Positions 1 to 12,199 are shown, numbered from the stretch's first letter. The stretch: 64,000 nucleotides of DNA from Sarcocystis neurona (GCA_000727475.1 KL647295.1:807985-871984); one strand, 5' to 3'. Numbers and translations are program-made. The notes: generated by a model not told the origin, from the sequence alone.

Positions 1-480
1 CACAGAGTATATTGATAACTTATGCTGATACTGCTACCGTGATCCGCGCTTGGCCGCCAGACAATTTGATGGCTGTTAGTTGACGTGTGTGTACAAAATG
101 CAGCGGAAGGCGAATGAACCAGTTGTACCCTGTACGACACAGACTGCTGACTGCCGTTCTCTTCCCCACGACGGCTTGACCGAGACAACAGCGCTTCCTG
201 CAACTCACTATACGAGAAGGACGTCTCTTCTTCCCCTCTTTAAGAAAGGAGAGATGAATTGTCGCCAGCCTAGGGACGAAATTTCTACAGTAGTTATTGG
301 CAGGCTGGCAGGTAACACGTGTCTGTCAGCCAAGCCTGGCAAATGCGGTGAGCGTAGGCCACTCTCCTTGTTCCTCGTGTAACCTCTGAGGTCCGGTTTG
401 CTCGTGCGATTTAGGCCTCCCGAGGACGACCTCGACGTACTCTTCTCTATTTTGAGTGTATCGTTTCTGCGGCTCTACAG
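1..480. other. Left-edge sequence, probably intron of the adaptin gene
   Basis: No exon is recognised here. The alpha-adaptin exon that follows opens at a splice acceptor (AG at 479-480), so most of this stretch is probably its preceding intron, with earlier exons to the left of the window. A 100-codon open frame at 80-382 has no recognisable feature, and its first ATG is at 98. Confidence 0.4.
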
Positions 481-1592
481 GTAGAGAGGGGGGTGAAAAA
501 GATCACATTCCCCAGGTAACTGCGCTTGCTAATAGTCCTCGAGCACAAGGTACCTCTCCCGTTAGCCATTTGATGGAGTGTCATGGATTAGTAAAATCCT
601 CCAGCGCAGATGAGGAACTGGAAGTCGACTGCCGACCATCAAAACGAGAGTGCAGTCTTCGGCGGGTGGCCTCCTGTGAAGGCTTGATTTCGACAACTAA
701 AACGTTTTCTTCTCCTCCAGTCGCAGAGGAGTCGGAGGCTGCTTCCGCGTCTCACTTCAAAAATGTGTGCCTGAATCAGCAGGGTAAACTTTACGAGGAT
801 GAGGTGCTTTCTGTATCATGTGTGGTGGGTACCACGATCACACCCGACCGCAACGCCTTGCATGCTTCAGTAGAACTGAGCATCGTAAACCAGAAATACG
901 CAGCACCCCGTTCTGCGTGCTCAACGGATGAGACGAAACTTGATGTTTCCGATCAATCGTGCATCACGGGGTTCCACGCAGTGCACACAACGGTTGAAAA
1001 TGTGGAGCGTGACGCTCTTTCGTGCTCAGTGACACCCATTGTCAGGGCGCCCCCGTCCGGCCCTGGCAGCCCTGCTCGAGTCTGTCAGACCATTTCCGCT
1101 ACAGTGATGCAGCCGTTCCAGTTCGTTCCCGAAGTCAGTTTGAAAGTGGTACTCCTCGACGGGTCGGAAAGAAAGTGTACCTTCGCGCTTCCTCTCGTGA
1201 TTGCCCAGTTCATGAAACCAGTTGAGTTGTTGCCGGCAGCGTTTATGCAGTTGTGGTTTGACGGGACACTTCACCCGAGGCGGTTGAGCATTCGAATCTC
1301 AAATCGAATCAAAGCAGCAGGTCCGAGGGAGTTGGTCAAGGTAGTCACACTGAACGGGAAACTAGAGGTTGTCAAGGGTGTCAAACATCCTCTAGCTGAG
1401 GGGTCCATTTTTGCCATCGGTGAGCTGGCCGCCATAGGTGATTTGGTGGGAGAGAGCAGATGTTTGGTCAGACTATGGCAAAGTCACCACACCACATCTT
1501 CAATGGCTAAACTGGAAGTCAAGGCTGATCATAGGCGCTTGCTTGATGCAATTTCTGAGTTGCTGGCGTACTTACTCCAGGACAGCGAATAG
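481..1592 (+). CDS. AP-2 complex alpha-adaptin, C-terminal exon (5' partial)
   Basis: This is the last exon of the large alpha subunit of the AP-2 clathrin adaptor. It encodes about 370 residues and ends at TAG 1590-1592. The first roughly 95 residues are Ser/Glu-rich hinge. From about nt 770 comes a beta-sandwich ear subdomain beginning near GKLYEDEVL. From about nt 1170 comes the alpha-adaptin platform subdomain, with LPLVIAQFMKP, then FAIGELA, then CLVRLW and a C-terminal helix DAISELLAYLL. Order and spacing match the alpha-adaptin appendage (Pfam Alpha_adaptinC2 and Alpha_adaptin_C). The frame extends past 481 only with a GTG and no ATG. The AG at 479-480 is therefore a better boundary, with one codon base supplied by the previous exon. 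In the family the ear recruits endocytic accessory proteins; in Plasmodium and Toxoplasma AP-2 acts at the Kelch13 micropore. The trunk domain is outside the window. Confidence 0.88.
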
Positions 1593-4500
1593 GACGCAAG
1601 TGATCAGTACCTTTTCTCCCTTAAGATGCTGATGAGGCGTTTCAATGTGCCCGGTGGCATAGCAGACGAGCTGCTTAAGCGTTGAAAAGCGGCAGAGGCG
1701 GAACGAGTGAACACCAATAGAACCGCGTCAAAGACGTCTCAGGGCGATTTCTACGCTTCAGAGGTCGAGTGAACTCGTCCTTCACGGCATAACCGCAGCA
1801 CACCTGTGCAAAGTAACACGCCACCGGCATGTCACGTCGGAGTGTTCACGGTGTGCCTGTGTAGCACATTCTACATGTATATGGGACCGCTAGTCACCGC
1901 GTAGTCGTGGGGTACACACTTAAATATTAGACTCAGTCTCGCTGGTAACGAAGGCAGCCGCATAGGTTGTGACGGTTTTTGTACGGCATCGAGGCCGCAC
2001 TGGAATGGCCGTAGAGTTGGCAGCAGACAGGAATTCCTGTTACTGGGACAACGGATGTGTCTTCTTGACTGGTGCGTATTCGTATCGAAGTAAGCAGGCA
2101 CGTTAGCATCAGACAGACTGGAGGCGGTCGCGGAGATAAGCGTTCACACTACGTGATTAACGTGGTTCTTCTATTGGTGTACGAGTAAACGGTGTCGGTC
2201 TGCATGAACTGTTTGCACGGGACAATATTTGCTTCTGTGCTATTTAATCAAAGCGTCGCGGCCACCCTCCAGGCATTCAGACAAGCGGGCGGCATTCCCG
2301 TGCTTAATAGGTGCAGCGACACGACCATTTTAACGACTGCGTGCCGACAGGGCACGGTGGCTCATTCGAGCTTCGTGACAACCACGTGGTGGCGTAGATT
2401 GCAGGCTGCCGGCGCAAAGACATCGAATGGTTTACAAGGAAAAACTGAAGCAGGTTGCCGATTGACCCACGGCGTGCTTTCTTCCTCAGGACGGAACTCA
2501 CCAACTTGAACTTTGAATGAGTGCTTGATAAGATAGGAAATCGACATTTGAAAGGTTGTTTAGGTCTATCAAGTAGACTTCATCCCTGCTGCCGCACTAG
2601 AAAAACACGTATCAAAAGCCAGCCTGTTGACGACCATTCGGAGAGGCGCCGCAGACCATAATCTGTGTGTTTTGAGCGCCTATTCAGGCAGGACGTGGGA
2701 AGTGGGACATGTTGCCTAACCTCCGTGACTTTCTTCTCGCGGCACACGTTTTTTGTCAAAGAGGACCGTCGGCGTCTTCACGCCAGTGGCTGCATCCGCA
2801 TCTTTTTCCACAATGGAAGTGTCGCACAAAAGCGCGGTCCGAAACGTGGTGGAAATCGCAACAGTCCACCAGTTCGAAACCATGGGACGAAGTGCTGTCA
2901 GACGCTTGCTGAATTTGCCAGTGCGCAGTAAAAAACCCAGGGCCGTTGACCAGTTCTCCCCGCAGTTCACCGACAAAGTGTAATCGAGTCGGGCGCGATC
3001 ACATGTGTCCAGCTATTTTACACCAGCTTCCGCGTGGAATGGACAACTACTCGTGACCGTGAAAACCGATTCACTAGGACTGCAATCTAGGAGAGTTCAC
3101 GCAGCACACACGCCACGGATGATTGTAAAACTGAGTAGTCCCTCATACACAAAATGTATGCGCAGAAAGGTCCCTGTCTTAATTGCGCTTTACCTACCCC
3201 CGCCTTGTAGGAGATTTTCTACCGCAAGCTGCTAAGTCGACAAAAGACTGCACACACTCAAAGTCTGCTAGCGCAGCCAGGACTGTGAGGAAGGAGAACC
3301 TGTTGGAGGATCAGTTGGAAGCAAATATTTCCCCAGATCGGGTATCAACATACTTGAGCGGCTACTTCCGTATCGCACACCTACGTCGCACATTCCACCG
3401 GGAATGCGTCGGCGGGTGGCCTGAGTCCTCAGCCGCCGGCTTGACAACTACACACACACACACGCACACCCATCATCTCTTGTCGAAGGCCGATGTACAA
3501 CTTACGTTCAAACACTGCACGCCCATGGGAGACACATTTTAAAACATTTTTAAACTCTGCCTGGTTGCGTGGGCTCTGCATTTCACTGTTTCAGCCCAAG
3601 TGTTACTGGTCGTCATCGGAAACCCTCATGGCCTTCAAGCTGCGCCTGACACCCACCACCTCCTCGGAGAGGCCAGGGGCAAATGCACTTAAAGGTAGGG
3701 AACAATTCCTGATGACGAGCAGGTAAACGAGATGCTCTCTACAAGTTTACGGTTTCTAAAGAAGTGTGTCTTGCAACTGCACTCTCTTACTGCGTAACAC
3801 TCGGCCTTCAGCTTCCCAGCAGCCCTCGTCTTTTTGTAGGCAGGGAGAGCGAACGGACCTGTAAAGTTATTTCCAAAATGTTTGCGCGGGGGGTCTTTCT
3901 ACGTCTCTCTACGTAGTCTTTCGAGACTCCTGCTATTCAACGGCTGACTCTATTGGTGAGAGTACCGGCTTTGTGCCGGTTGCTGTGACGTATCTCAGCG
4001 GGCGTTACAGCCGTTGCTGAAGAGAACTAGCTTAATCTACTCTGTGGGGTATGTCTGCATGTGAGTGTCCGTCGTCAGGAACAGGAGATCTTCGTTCACC
4101 CTTGATGGACCGTGCTTGACTGATCCTCCTCTGAAGTGGGGCTACAGCCTTTGCGTTTTTATCCTCGAGAACAACGTTGATGACGCCAGCAACTACGCTG
4201 TAAGGCGCCGCAGAGAGCGGCGCGGTTCCGTCTTCACGCTAGAGAGAGTGTGTACAGCGTGCCCCCCAGAAAACCTGTATCAGCCCGACGCAATTCCTGG
4301 GCGTATCACATTTGTAGAATCGTGACGCCTTTCCTTCAGAACGACTTCCGAACGGCAAGCTAAGAGGCGGAAAAAGTTGTACCAGAGTCAATCGCTTACA
4401 AGTGTTTGCCCTGTTTATCTTATCAAACGGTTCGTGAAATATCGGCTTAAAACGTTGACTAAAGGCTGCAGTTGCCTAGAAATGCGTCTAAAGTCTGCCG

Positions 4501-5275
4501 GGACTTTTGGTTGAATTCGTAGTGTATCTTGACCTCTGTGCGCAAAGTGCGCTGCTCTGGAATTCCCTACGATTTGCACTGCGCAGTTTTGAGACCACGG
4601 AATGGGCGAGGGGCCCCGCTTGTAGGCCGCGTGCTCTGGCCACAGCACGCATGCCATCTGGCATTCGTTCGAACATATTCGCCTTGAACACTTCTGCACA
4701 TACATTTTCACTCGCACAGCCCGCCGAGGCTGAACCCGACGCTACTTCAGCCTCGGTACCTCCAGGCTTCGTTAGCTTCCGCAGAGCGGTCGAAACACGT
4801 GGTTGTCAGTAATTGGTGCACAAGGAGGAAGCCGCATGGCAGTCTTCGACGGCTTTCTCACGGCCACGCCCAGTTTGAAAAACAGGTTATCCACCAGCCG
4901 CTTGAGACACACGAGTATATCAAGCAAGAACCAAGATATTTGACGCGCAACCGCTTGAATCATACCACAGCGGCTGGTCACTTCTCACGCGTGCACTCCC
5001 GTCCGTGGCTTGATCAACTTTACTGAAAACTGCTGCTAGTCTTAAGTTTTCGAGGGCGCTGGGATCTCTGTCACCACGTGGTGACGCTGAACGTGTATTC
5101 CAGCACGAAAGTGTATACAACGCCACCAAGCAGTTTTGCTCTTTAGCTTGTCCGTCAGGGCTTCTCGTCCTTTTCATCGGCAAAGCAGACACATTCTGCA
5201 CAAGCCCCAGTGCAGTGGAGAAAACCTTCAATCGTAGCGGCGACGCACCCTCAGTCCCACACACTGTGCCCCATC
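1593..5275. other. Intergenic region between the adaptin and MNS1-like genes
   Basis: No gene is recognised in these 3.7 kb. It should hold the adaptin 3' UTR and the MNS1-like promoter. Several short + strand open frames exist (ATG at 2204, 102 aa; frame 2753-2983; frame 4065-4325; frame 4507-4812). They lack recognisable domains and clear splice partners, so none is called. A CA microsatellite lies at 3449-3470. Confidence 0.5.
3449..3470. repeat. CA dinucleotide microsatellite
   Basis: Short run of alternating A and C on the + strand, interrupted once by CG. Confidence 0.8.
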
Positions 5276-5700
5276 ATGGCAAGACTTTTCGCGAACAGCC
5301 GAAGGGTGATTGAGCGGCAGCGGGCTAAGGAACGGCAGCTGCAACAGCTGCACCGGCATCTTAGCGAAGTGACTGCCGGAACGCTTTACGCCGACAGTGA
5401 CCGCCGCGTGGAGGCGCTACGGCGGAGACAACAGCTGAAGCAAGAGCAAAAAGATCTGGAGATGGACGAAGTATTCACCGTACAGGAACAGGAGCAGCAG
5501 TGCAGGTCTCGTTTAGAAGAACTTGAAAAAGCAGTGGCAGTTGAGCTCCAGTGCGAGGAGGCCAAAAAAATCCGCCAAGAAACGGAGAGGAGACGAATAT
5601 GCGACGGAAGCGAGGAGCTGAGAGACTTAAAAGAAAAGCTCAGACTGGCAAAAGTTAACAAGGAGAGAGCTGCGCAGATTATCGAGCACCAAATACGATT
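5276..5700 (+). CDS. MNS1-like exon 1
   Basis: Residues 1-142 (last codon split after two bases). The donor is GTACGT at 5701. The intron read-through frame stops within eight codons, which supports the donor. Confidence 0.85.
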
Positions 5701-8222
5701 GTACGTCTGCAGAGAGGGCCAGTAATTACGAGTGGTCTTCTGCTTCGGTGGAAGCAGATGAAGGGTGCCTACTGAGACACTTTCGCAGGTCACGGAAGTG
5801 GGGGTCGGCGGAGGCTGAGACACTTTAGAGATTTGGCATACACAGAAATGCGTGCCTACTGAGACACTTCCGCGGGTCACGGAAATGGGGATCGGCGGAG
5901 GCTCAGACACTTTAGAAACTTGAAATACACAGAAGTGCGTTGTTAGCACTCCGCTTACGGCAAGTGGCGCGCATGTGGCTTTACGTGTACACTCAACTAC
6001 AACGGTAGCCCCCAGCTCATCTCGTGGGTCGCTGACACAGGGCGTGATTTCCTTGACGGTTTAGCAGGCTGTCAGGAGCAGGTGTACACGCGTTCGAGCC
6101 TACAGGAATGAGAACCTCTAATGTGTCAGATGCGAGACGCCCTCAGTTGAACTGGACACTTCCCGGATATTAGTTGGCACACGTACTGACACGAGCGCAC
6201 AACGGTGAACGTGTTCGATACCCTCCGTGCATACCCACAGCCTTCGACACAAGTCTGAGTTGCCTTTCGACCGTGGTGCTGTTTACCGTAGGGCGGAGGA
6301 GTACGAAACAGAGTTTGCCATGGCCGCTGAAATTGAAGCTTGTCGTCTACAGCAGATGGAGGAGGAAAAACGACTTCAGCTTGAGCATATGGAGCACGAA
6401 AAAAAGGCCAAACTAATGCAGAAACAACAGATAGCTGAGCATTGTCAAGCAAAAATGAAACTTGAGGAGGAAGAATACAGCCGTGACAAAGAACAGGTAA
6501 CGCTACCAATGTCTATGGAAGGCACACAGAAAGAACTTATCTCCTAGCGCGTCAGACAGTGTACCTCAGCAGCACGTGCCAGCCGTGTGACAAGCCGTAC
6601 AACCTTTACAACACGAGAGTATTAGTGCGTGTGTCTCTACGGGCCCGAAGAAATACCATATCGACGTAGACGGTCTGGAACACTGTCGTACTCTGGCAGG
6701 TCAAAAAGTTGTTGACGCACCTCGTCGCCGAAGAGCGAAGAGAACGTCAGCGTCAGCAGGGAAAACGGGAACAGGAGAGGAAACAAATGGAGGAGATGAT
6801 GCGTCTCAAAAAGCAGTGGTGTCAACAACAAAGAGACCTCGCTGCACAAGAAGAGGAAAGGATTCGAGTGAGCGGAGCTCCTTTAGCACTTGCGTGCCTA
6901 CGCTGCGCAGACTAAGTGCACGCGGACGTTGAGTCACTCTGTGGAAAAGACAAAGTCATGAGGTGGCTATAAACATATTTGTGATTTCCGTGTGCTTGAG
7001 GCATACGCCGCGTTGCAAGCCGCGAGGCAGGAGCAGCAGGATGAAGAACGAGAGAAAAGAGAGGCAGAGAAGCGGCAAGTGCTAATGGAGCTCTCCAGGC
7101 AGCAGATAGAGCGTGACAATAAGGAGAAAGAATACTTAGAACTTCTCTCTGACCTACACCGGGAGGAGAAGGAAGAGAAAGATCGAAAGAAAGAAGAGGA
7201 AGAACGTTCAAAGAGGTGGGGTCTCCAGAGCAATGCGATCCAGTGCAATGCAGTATGGACTCCGATAAGCGTGATCTACCGGCCGTTCGACAAGCATGTA
7301 TCGCATCTCTTCTCACTGCCGCACGCGAGCGGCATAATACGTGTTCGTAATGCAAGTTTGTGAAAATGGGATGCACATTCAAAGAATCTGGTGACACTGC
7401 GGATTCCGTGACTGGCAGAGTGTACTACGCCGGTGTACCTCTTACTCACCTGTCGGGGAGGGCAAACAGTGTCTGTACGAGGTGGTGCAGCTTCCATTGC
7501 AATGCTCGCATACGTGCCTCGTTGTTTTATGCAGTTGGACCGAGTGTTGTCTGCGGTATGTGCTTGCCTCCAAAATAGAATACGAGAAAAAGAAGTGTTG
7601 CTACGAGCGTTCGATGAGCAGATGGCTGAGAAGGAACGCTTAAGACAGTTGGCACTGGATCAAGAAAAGCAGTACCGGAGAGAGTTGCTCGCACAGTTTG
7701 CTGAAGAAGAGAGGCTGGAGCAACTCAACGACCAAAAGAGGCGGCTAAAGCTGCAGGAGCACCTCAGACAAGTACGATGTATTTGTTGCAGTGGTCGCCT
7801 GCTTGTCAATCTTTGCCAGAAGCTCAGTTGGTCGTCTCATGGAAGCTCACTGCTATGTGGCATCCGAACCACATGCACGGCAGATCCATACTTCCCTGTA
7901 TAACAGGGAGCAGCTGGATGCTCGCTGGCACTGCAGGCAAGCGTGGTATGTTGTGCGTCTCGCGGCACAGGCAGAGCTGCATATTCGAGAACGTCGTCGA
8001 CTTTTCGATGAAGAGCGTGAAGCCGAGAGGCAAGAACGAAAACGTTTGCTTGCTGTGGAACAAGAAAAAGAAGTAGTCGTACAAGACGAACGCCGGAGGT
8101 TGCTTGAAGAATACGCAGATCTAGTGGCCTTCCTTCCGAAGGGGACTTTGAAAGTGCCTGAAGAGCGAACGTTAGTGGAGAAGGCAGCTGCGAGCAAACG
8201 GGACACTTTACAGCCACACTAA
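5276..8222 (+). CDS. MNS1-like flagellar protein (trichohyalin-plectin-homology), six exons
   Basis: I join exons 5276-5700, 6292-6496, 6700-6867, 7001-7215, 7579-7771 and 7911-8222. This gives 505 aa, close to the roughly 495 aa of animal MNS1. The whole protein is a charged Glu/Arg/Gln/Lys-rich helix of the TPH type. Diagnostic points are the N-terminal ERQRAKE-type helix, the AEEERLEQLNDQKRR segment in exon 5, and LPKGTLK at residues 477-483, equivalent to the LPKGVFK-like motif near the end of MNS1. MNS1 is a microtubule inner protein of axonemal doublets. In coccidia only the microgamete is flagellated, so I infer male-gamete expression. The start ATG 5276 lies in the context CATCATGG. 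Exons 5 and 6 meet least cleanly: the acceptor at 7910 keeps the frame, whereas the more obvious AG at 7906 does not. Donor 7216 (GTGGGG) is weak. Confidence 0.88.
5765..5938. repeat. 87-bp tandem duplication in MNS1-like intron 1
   Basis: Two copies begin with GTGCCTACTGAGACACTT at 5765 and 5852, an exact 87-base period, and differ at only a few positions. The unit contains GAGACACTT twice internally. It is the cleanest tandem duplication in the left 20 kb and looks recent. Confidence 0.9.
6292..6496 (+). CDS. MNS1-like exon 2
   Basis: Residues 142-210: AEEYETEFAMAAEIEA and the following charged helix. The acceptor is ACCGTAG, the donor is CAG|GTAACG, and the exon ends in phase 0. Confidence 0.85.
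6700..6867 (+). CDS. MNS1-like exon 3
   Basis: Residues 211-266, including AEERRERQRQQ. The acceptor is TGGCAG and the donor is CGA|GTGAGC; both ends are in phase 0. Confidence 0.83.
7001..7215 (+). CDS. MNS1-like exon 4
   Basis: Residues 267-338: AYAALQAARQEQQ and then EKRQVLMELSRQQ. The acceptor is CTTGAG. The donor GTGGGG at 7216 is weak, but it restores frame with exon 5. Confidence 0.8.
7579..7771 (+). CDS. MNS1-like exon 5
   Basis: Residues 338-402, with AEEERLEQLNDQKRR, the most MNS1-like helix. The acceptor is AAAATAG and the donor is GTACGA at 7772. Confidence 0.83.
7911..8222 (+). CDS. MNS1-like exon 6 and stop
   Basis: Residues 403-505, carrying the C-terminal LPKGTLK motif. TAA is at 8220-8222. 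The exact acceptor (7910) was chosen to keep frame. Confidence 0.78.
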   Translation, partial: QLDARWHCRQAWYVVRLAAQAELHIRERRRLFDEEREAERQERKRLLAVEQEKEVVVQDERRRLLEEYADLVAFLPKGTLKVPEERTLVEKAAASKRDTLQPH

Positions 8223-8612
8223 AAGGTATTCAGGGAAGCGTTAGCATGTGCGAGGCAGCGTGAGTGTTTCGCCTTTCTACGAAGGCTTCATCCTAGAGGT
8301 GATTTACGGCCCTACACTGGCTTTTTGCAACCGCGCCGGTTCCTGCAACCGACGCCGTGGCTTGGCGCCTCCGATGACTCAACAGAAAGGCTTAACACCT
8401 TCGAGTGGAAAAGCCCGCCGTACAAGTTAAAAAGACGTCGCCGACCAGCCACATCTTTTGGGGATATCTCAGTACTTGAGATGATGAGCCGCTTCTACTA
8501 CCCCTGGCCGCCTAATCGTCAAGAATGTGATATATCATGTTGCATGCAGCTTTGTTCGTCCATAGTTTGGTCCCTTGTATTCAAGTTAAATTTCGCACGT
8601 TGTTCGCCGTAA
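8223..8612 (+). other. Open frame continuing in frame after the MNS1-like stop
   Basis: After TAA 8220-8222 the same frame stays open for another 129 codons, to a stop ending at 8612. The translation is not low-complexity: it includes the stretches LRRLHPRGDLRPYTGFLQ and DDSTERLNTFEWKSPPY and a basic KLKRRRRP. No family was recognised. It could be a C-terminal extension reached by an intron I could not place, a decayed former C-terminus, an exon of another gene, or chance. A simple donor at 8171 does not keep frame. Confidence 0.35.
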
Positions 8613-8810
8613 CCGCCACTCAGTCTGCTTTCGTTCTCGAAAAGCAAGCCTCTGCTCACGGGAATTATTGAGTGAGTTTGCAGAACATCCACACTTCAAC
8701 GCAGCATCTCAGAAATTTCTTACAGAAATAAGTTAAGGAGAAAAAAGACGTCCGTTGGCTTTTCGCGGTAAAGCACCTTCAGAGGAGTGCTTCGTTGCAA
8801 CATATGTACA

Positions 8811-8846
8811 TATATATAATATATATATATATATATATGTATATGT
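8811..8846. repeat. AT dinucleotide microsatellite
   Basis: Almost uninterrupted alternation of A and T. Confidence 0.85.
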
Positions 8847-10787
8847 GTGTTGAGAGGGAGAGACGGTGGATACCTCGAAGTGTCCTGTTGAACAGGTGTG
8901 CGCACAACAAGGCCACTGTCTTGAAGAGGGTAGGGCTTGATGACAGTTTGATGTAAATAATGACCTTACATATGCAGCATCGCAAGGAAACTTACAATCT
9001 GTGTCGTCCTGATTATCGGCGTATTTGACATATATCGTTGTCGAAGTGTCTCTCTATCGCGATGCGTATGCGCAGACTTGTGGCGTTTCAAAAAAGCATT
9101 GAAAGGCAACCTGTTGTTCGCCGACTGCCGACCTTCTTAGCTTCCTGGACTTTCGCATTTCTGTACGAAGGAGGCTGGCGTCATGCGGAGGGATGCGTAG
9201 GTTGTGACGGAATATTAATTGGAAAGTAACCTAGTGGGCCTTTAAAAAAACATCGGTGGGGGTGTGATGTACTGTTCCGTTGCAGCATCGTCATCGCACA
9301 CCTCACACTGTTTTGCTGCACAGTTGACTGCCACCTGGGCTCTCAAGAAATCGACAACTCTCTAACGTTACCTACCGCTGTGCATGCCTTCAAACGTTGT
9401 TTGCCTTCTAATGAACTGCGCATATCCCGGCACACCATTAGGCATGATTCCACTTCTTCCTGCAACTTGAACCGGCTGTCAGAAGTTGTGCGGTCTCCTG
9501 TGTCATCAGAAGTTTGTACCTTTGATGCAGAATTTCTCTTGTCGTTTTTGCACGGCACGGGGCGCAAATGCGGGGTCACCTCGCGTCCGGTATTCGGCCG
9601 GTGCTCGAATTTGATTATCTCGATTCACCACTCCGTCTTGATACAGCTGTTGCATTCCAGCTTCAACTGTCTACTGCTTCCCGCACAAAGTGACCGTGGA
9701 TCTAGCGGTTGACACGTAGATACTGCTGCTAACACGCATGCGCACACGGAGACATTGCTGAACACTACGACTAAAAGAAGCTACCGCTTTTTCGATAAGT
9801 TTCAGAGGTAGTCGCACTCCTGTCTTGCAACGCGACGCTGACGTCTTAAGGCCCACAAGTCCTGCTTCCCCCTTTTACATCCGTGCCTGATAAAAGTCTA
9901 GAACGTCCAACAAATCCAACCTCATGTACGAACACCTGTTTGCACTTTGCTGCAGATATTCTGGTTCCTCGTATGGGACAGTGCAGGCCTGGTGTTTCTT
10001 CAATACTACTGTTAGAGAGCGCATGAACCACTATTCTTAACTACGTAGCGAGTGGTCGTTTGTGGTATGTAGTTTGCCTACTAAGTCTCCGGTGTACAGT
10101 ACGGCTTCACCTCGTCACGTGTGCCACGTGGTGTCGAGGAAGTCTCCTACGTGGTGGATCCTGGCATTGAATGCAGTTCACTTGTCAAGACCTTATGACA
10201 TATAAAGGCCCACTGCTTTATATGGTCCGGTAACTACTTTTCAGAACCTTGCATTGAACACAGCACGCTTCTACAGAGCGTACTACACACCGGCCGGCGC
10301 TGCCGGTGCTGGTACCTCTCGTAGCCGTAGACATACCTTTCGTCGAGGCAGTCCAGCGACGACGGCGTGACTAAGACGCACCATGAGAAGAGAAGCAGTA
10401 GAAATTCCCTACGCGACTCTTCAGTGACTCTGCCGCACATCAAGCAACACTACACGTATGTATGCATCACAGTGCCCTGCACAGCAACGATAGATTATGG
10501 ATACCACACACTATATACCCCACACAAGTTCTTTGCTGAATTCGACTCTGTAGCCTCACCCTCCAGCGTATGGGAGAAAGTGTCTTTCACAGGAGCAGTA
10601 GTGCGGATACCCACAATATTCATTCTCGATCTCTCCTCCCCTTCTGTTTGATGACAGAGTAGCAAGTGCTTACAGTAGCCGCAGCTGTGGACAGATAATT
10701 CATGTGGGACATACATGGTTTTGTACCCGTATTCGGCTGTTGCTGTCGGAGAGGTTGAGATGTTTGTGAACTTCTGTGCGGCTTGCT

Positions 10788-11006
10788 GCCCGACAGGCCT
10801 GCTGAAGGGTGGTCGTTGAAAGTTCCACAGTTCCGTTTCTTAAGCTGTATATTTGTGGCAGCTTCATCTCAAGGACGCTTGTAAAGGCACAATTATTTAG
10901 TTCGTCCTTGACTATAGGTCTTATCAACAACGTTGCAGGAGGCTTGTAATAGCAAAAAAACTTCAGCTAGCTGCTGGTGCGACAGGCCTGCTGAAGGGCG
11001 GGGGTT
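10788..11006. repeat. Diverged direct repeat, about 190-bp period
   Basis: CGACAGGCCTGCTGAAGGG occurs at 10788 and again at 10979, followed in both copies by a similar GTTG...CCACAGTT stretch. Flanking sequence has diverged, so this looks like an old tandem duplication. Confidence 0.75.
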
Positions 11007-12199
11007 GTGAGGCCCACAGTTTTTCTCGCTCACACGACGTATCTGATTCACAGCGTCGCAAACATGGTTGTGAGGGAAACCTCACACCCGCCACAAATTG
11101 ACACTGTAGTATTGCCGTCCAACGTAGGAGGAAAAGTTGTCCTTTGCAGCGGCAACAGCACTGCACGCAGGAGGTCGGGCAGCGACCGTGTCAGCCGTAG
11201 GCCGTAGCATTATCAATAGTCTGTGAACGACTCAGAGCTTCTCTTGATCAGTGGTTGTATTTGTACTACGAGCAGCAGGTGCCGCAGTGCTACCCAGTCC
11301 ATACGGAACATAATGCTACAGGTGAATGAGATCCTGCAGCGCCAAATTGCCGATTTCGTGTGATCGTGGTATTAGTGAACCTGCTAATGCCGTTGGAGGG
11401 TACTACCTGTAGTTTGGTGACCTGTACGTCTTTTCCGTTGCAGGGTCGAGTTTTGCGCACGTGCACCCTGCACGTGCAGCCTGTGGCAGACGTGTCATCT
11501 TCAGCTGGACACTTCGATGGGCAGCTACAGGGGTGAGGTATCCGCAGTGCTTTTTTAATTTGCTTTATGTCGTTCTGTCCCTTTTTTGTTCAACTCCATT
11601 CCTGCTCGTGTTTCCACAGTTCTCCTCCCCTCAAACTTAAGTCACGGGGCGTGACCTGTCTCCCCTGATCCGCAGTTGCCTTCCCGCGTATAGGTTTGCA
11701 GCATGTGCGCTTGAAGACACGTTCAGGTTGTGTTTCTGGCTTTATCCCCCCTGCTTCCCCTTTTTGCCCTGCTCCGCCTGATCACCTCCTTCTGCCCTGC
11801 TCGTACTGCATAAAGCTGCATCCACTGTTGCTGCTGTTGCAGCTCGTGTTTTCTGTGCTCTTGTCACTTTTGCCGCAGCATACTGGTTCTGGTGGAGTGC
11901 GTCTGTCATAGTGATTCTGCCAGTGTTTGCTGCGCAGCTACGCCGTCTCGTGGTGGTGGGCTACCGCAGGTGGTGTTTCGCTCTCTCCTATTACTCTTAC
12001 CTTCGCATTTCTGCGTGAGTTGCTGCTGCAGGTGGTGCTCCTTTGTACATGTTTTAGTACCACAGCTACTGCGCCTGTGTTTCTTCCTGCTGCTACTGCA
12101 GCACTTAATGCTTTCAACGTTGATACCGCTGCCTTCGTTGCTGCGGCTGCTGCTCCTCTGGCACACACACGCCCACTTTTTCTTCACACTGTTACTCGA

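Larger units (their letters stand above)
8613..12199. other. Intergenic region upstream of the membrane-protein gene
   Basis: No gene is recognised. The stretch holds an AT microsatellite near 8811-8846 and a diverged direct repeat at 10788/10979. Open frames at 9380-9712 and 10367-10651 have no recognisable domain. From about 11571 the + strand becomes pyrimidine-rich and then CTG-rich, probably promoter and 5' UTR of the next gene. Confidence 0.5.

Noticed and set aside
80..382. 100-codon + strand frame at the left edge
   Set aside because: It begins at a TTG, has no recognisable feature, and cannot be phased to the adaptin exon.
11927..12199. Extending the membrane protein to the left end of its open frame
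   Set aside because: No ATG occurs before 12200, and the extension begins only with TTG or CTG codons in CTG-rich leader sequence.
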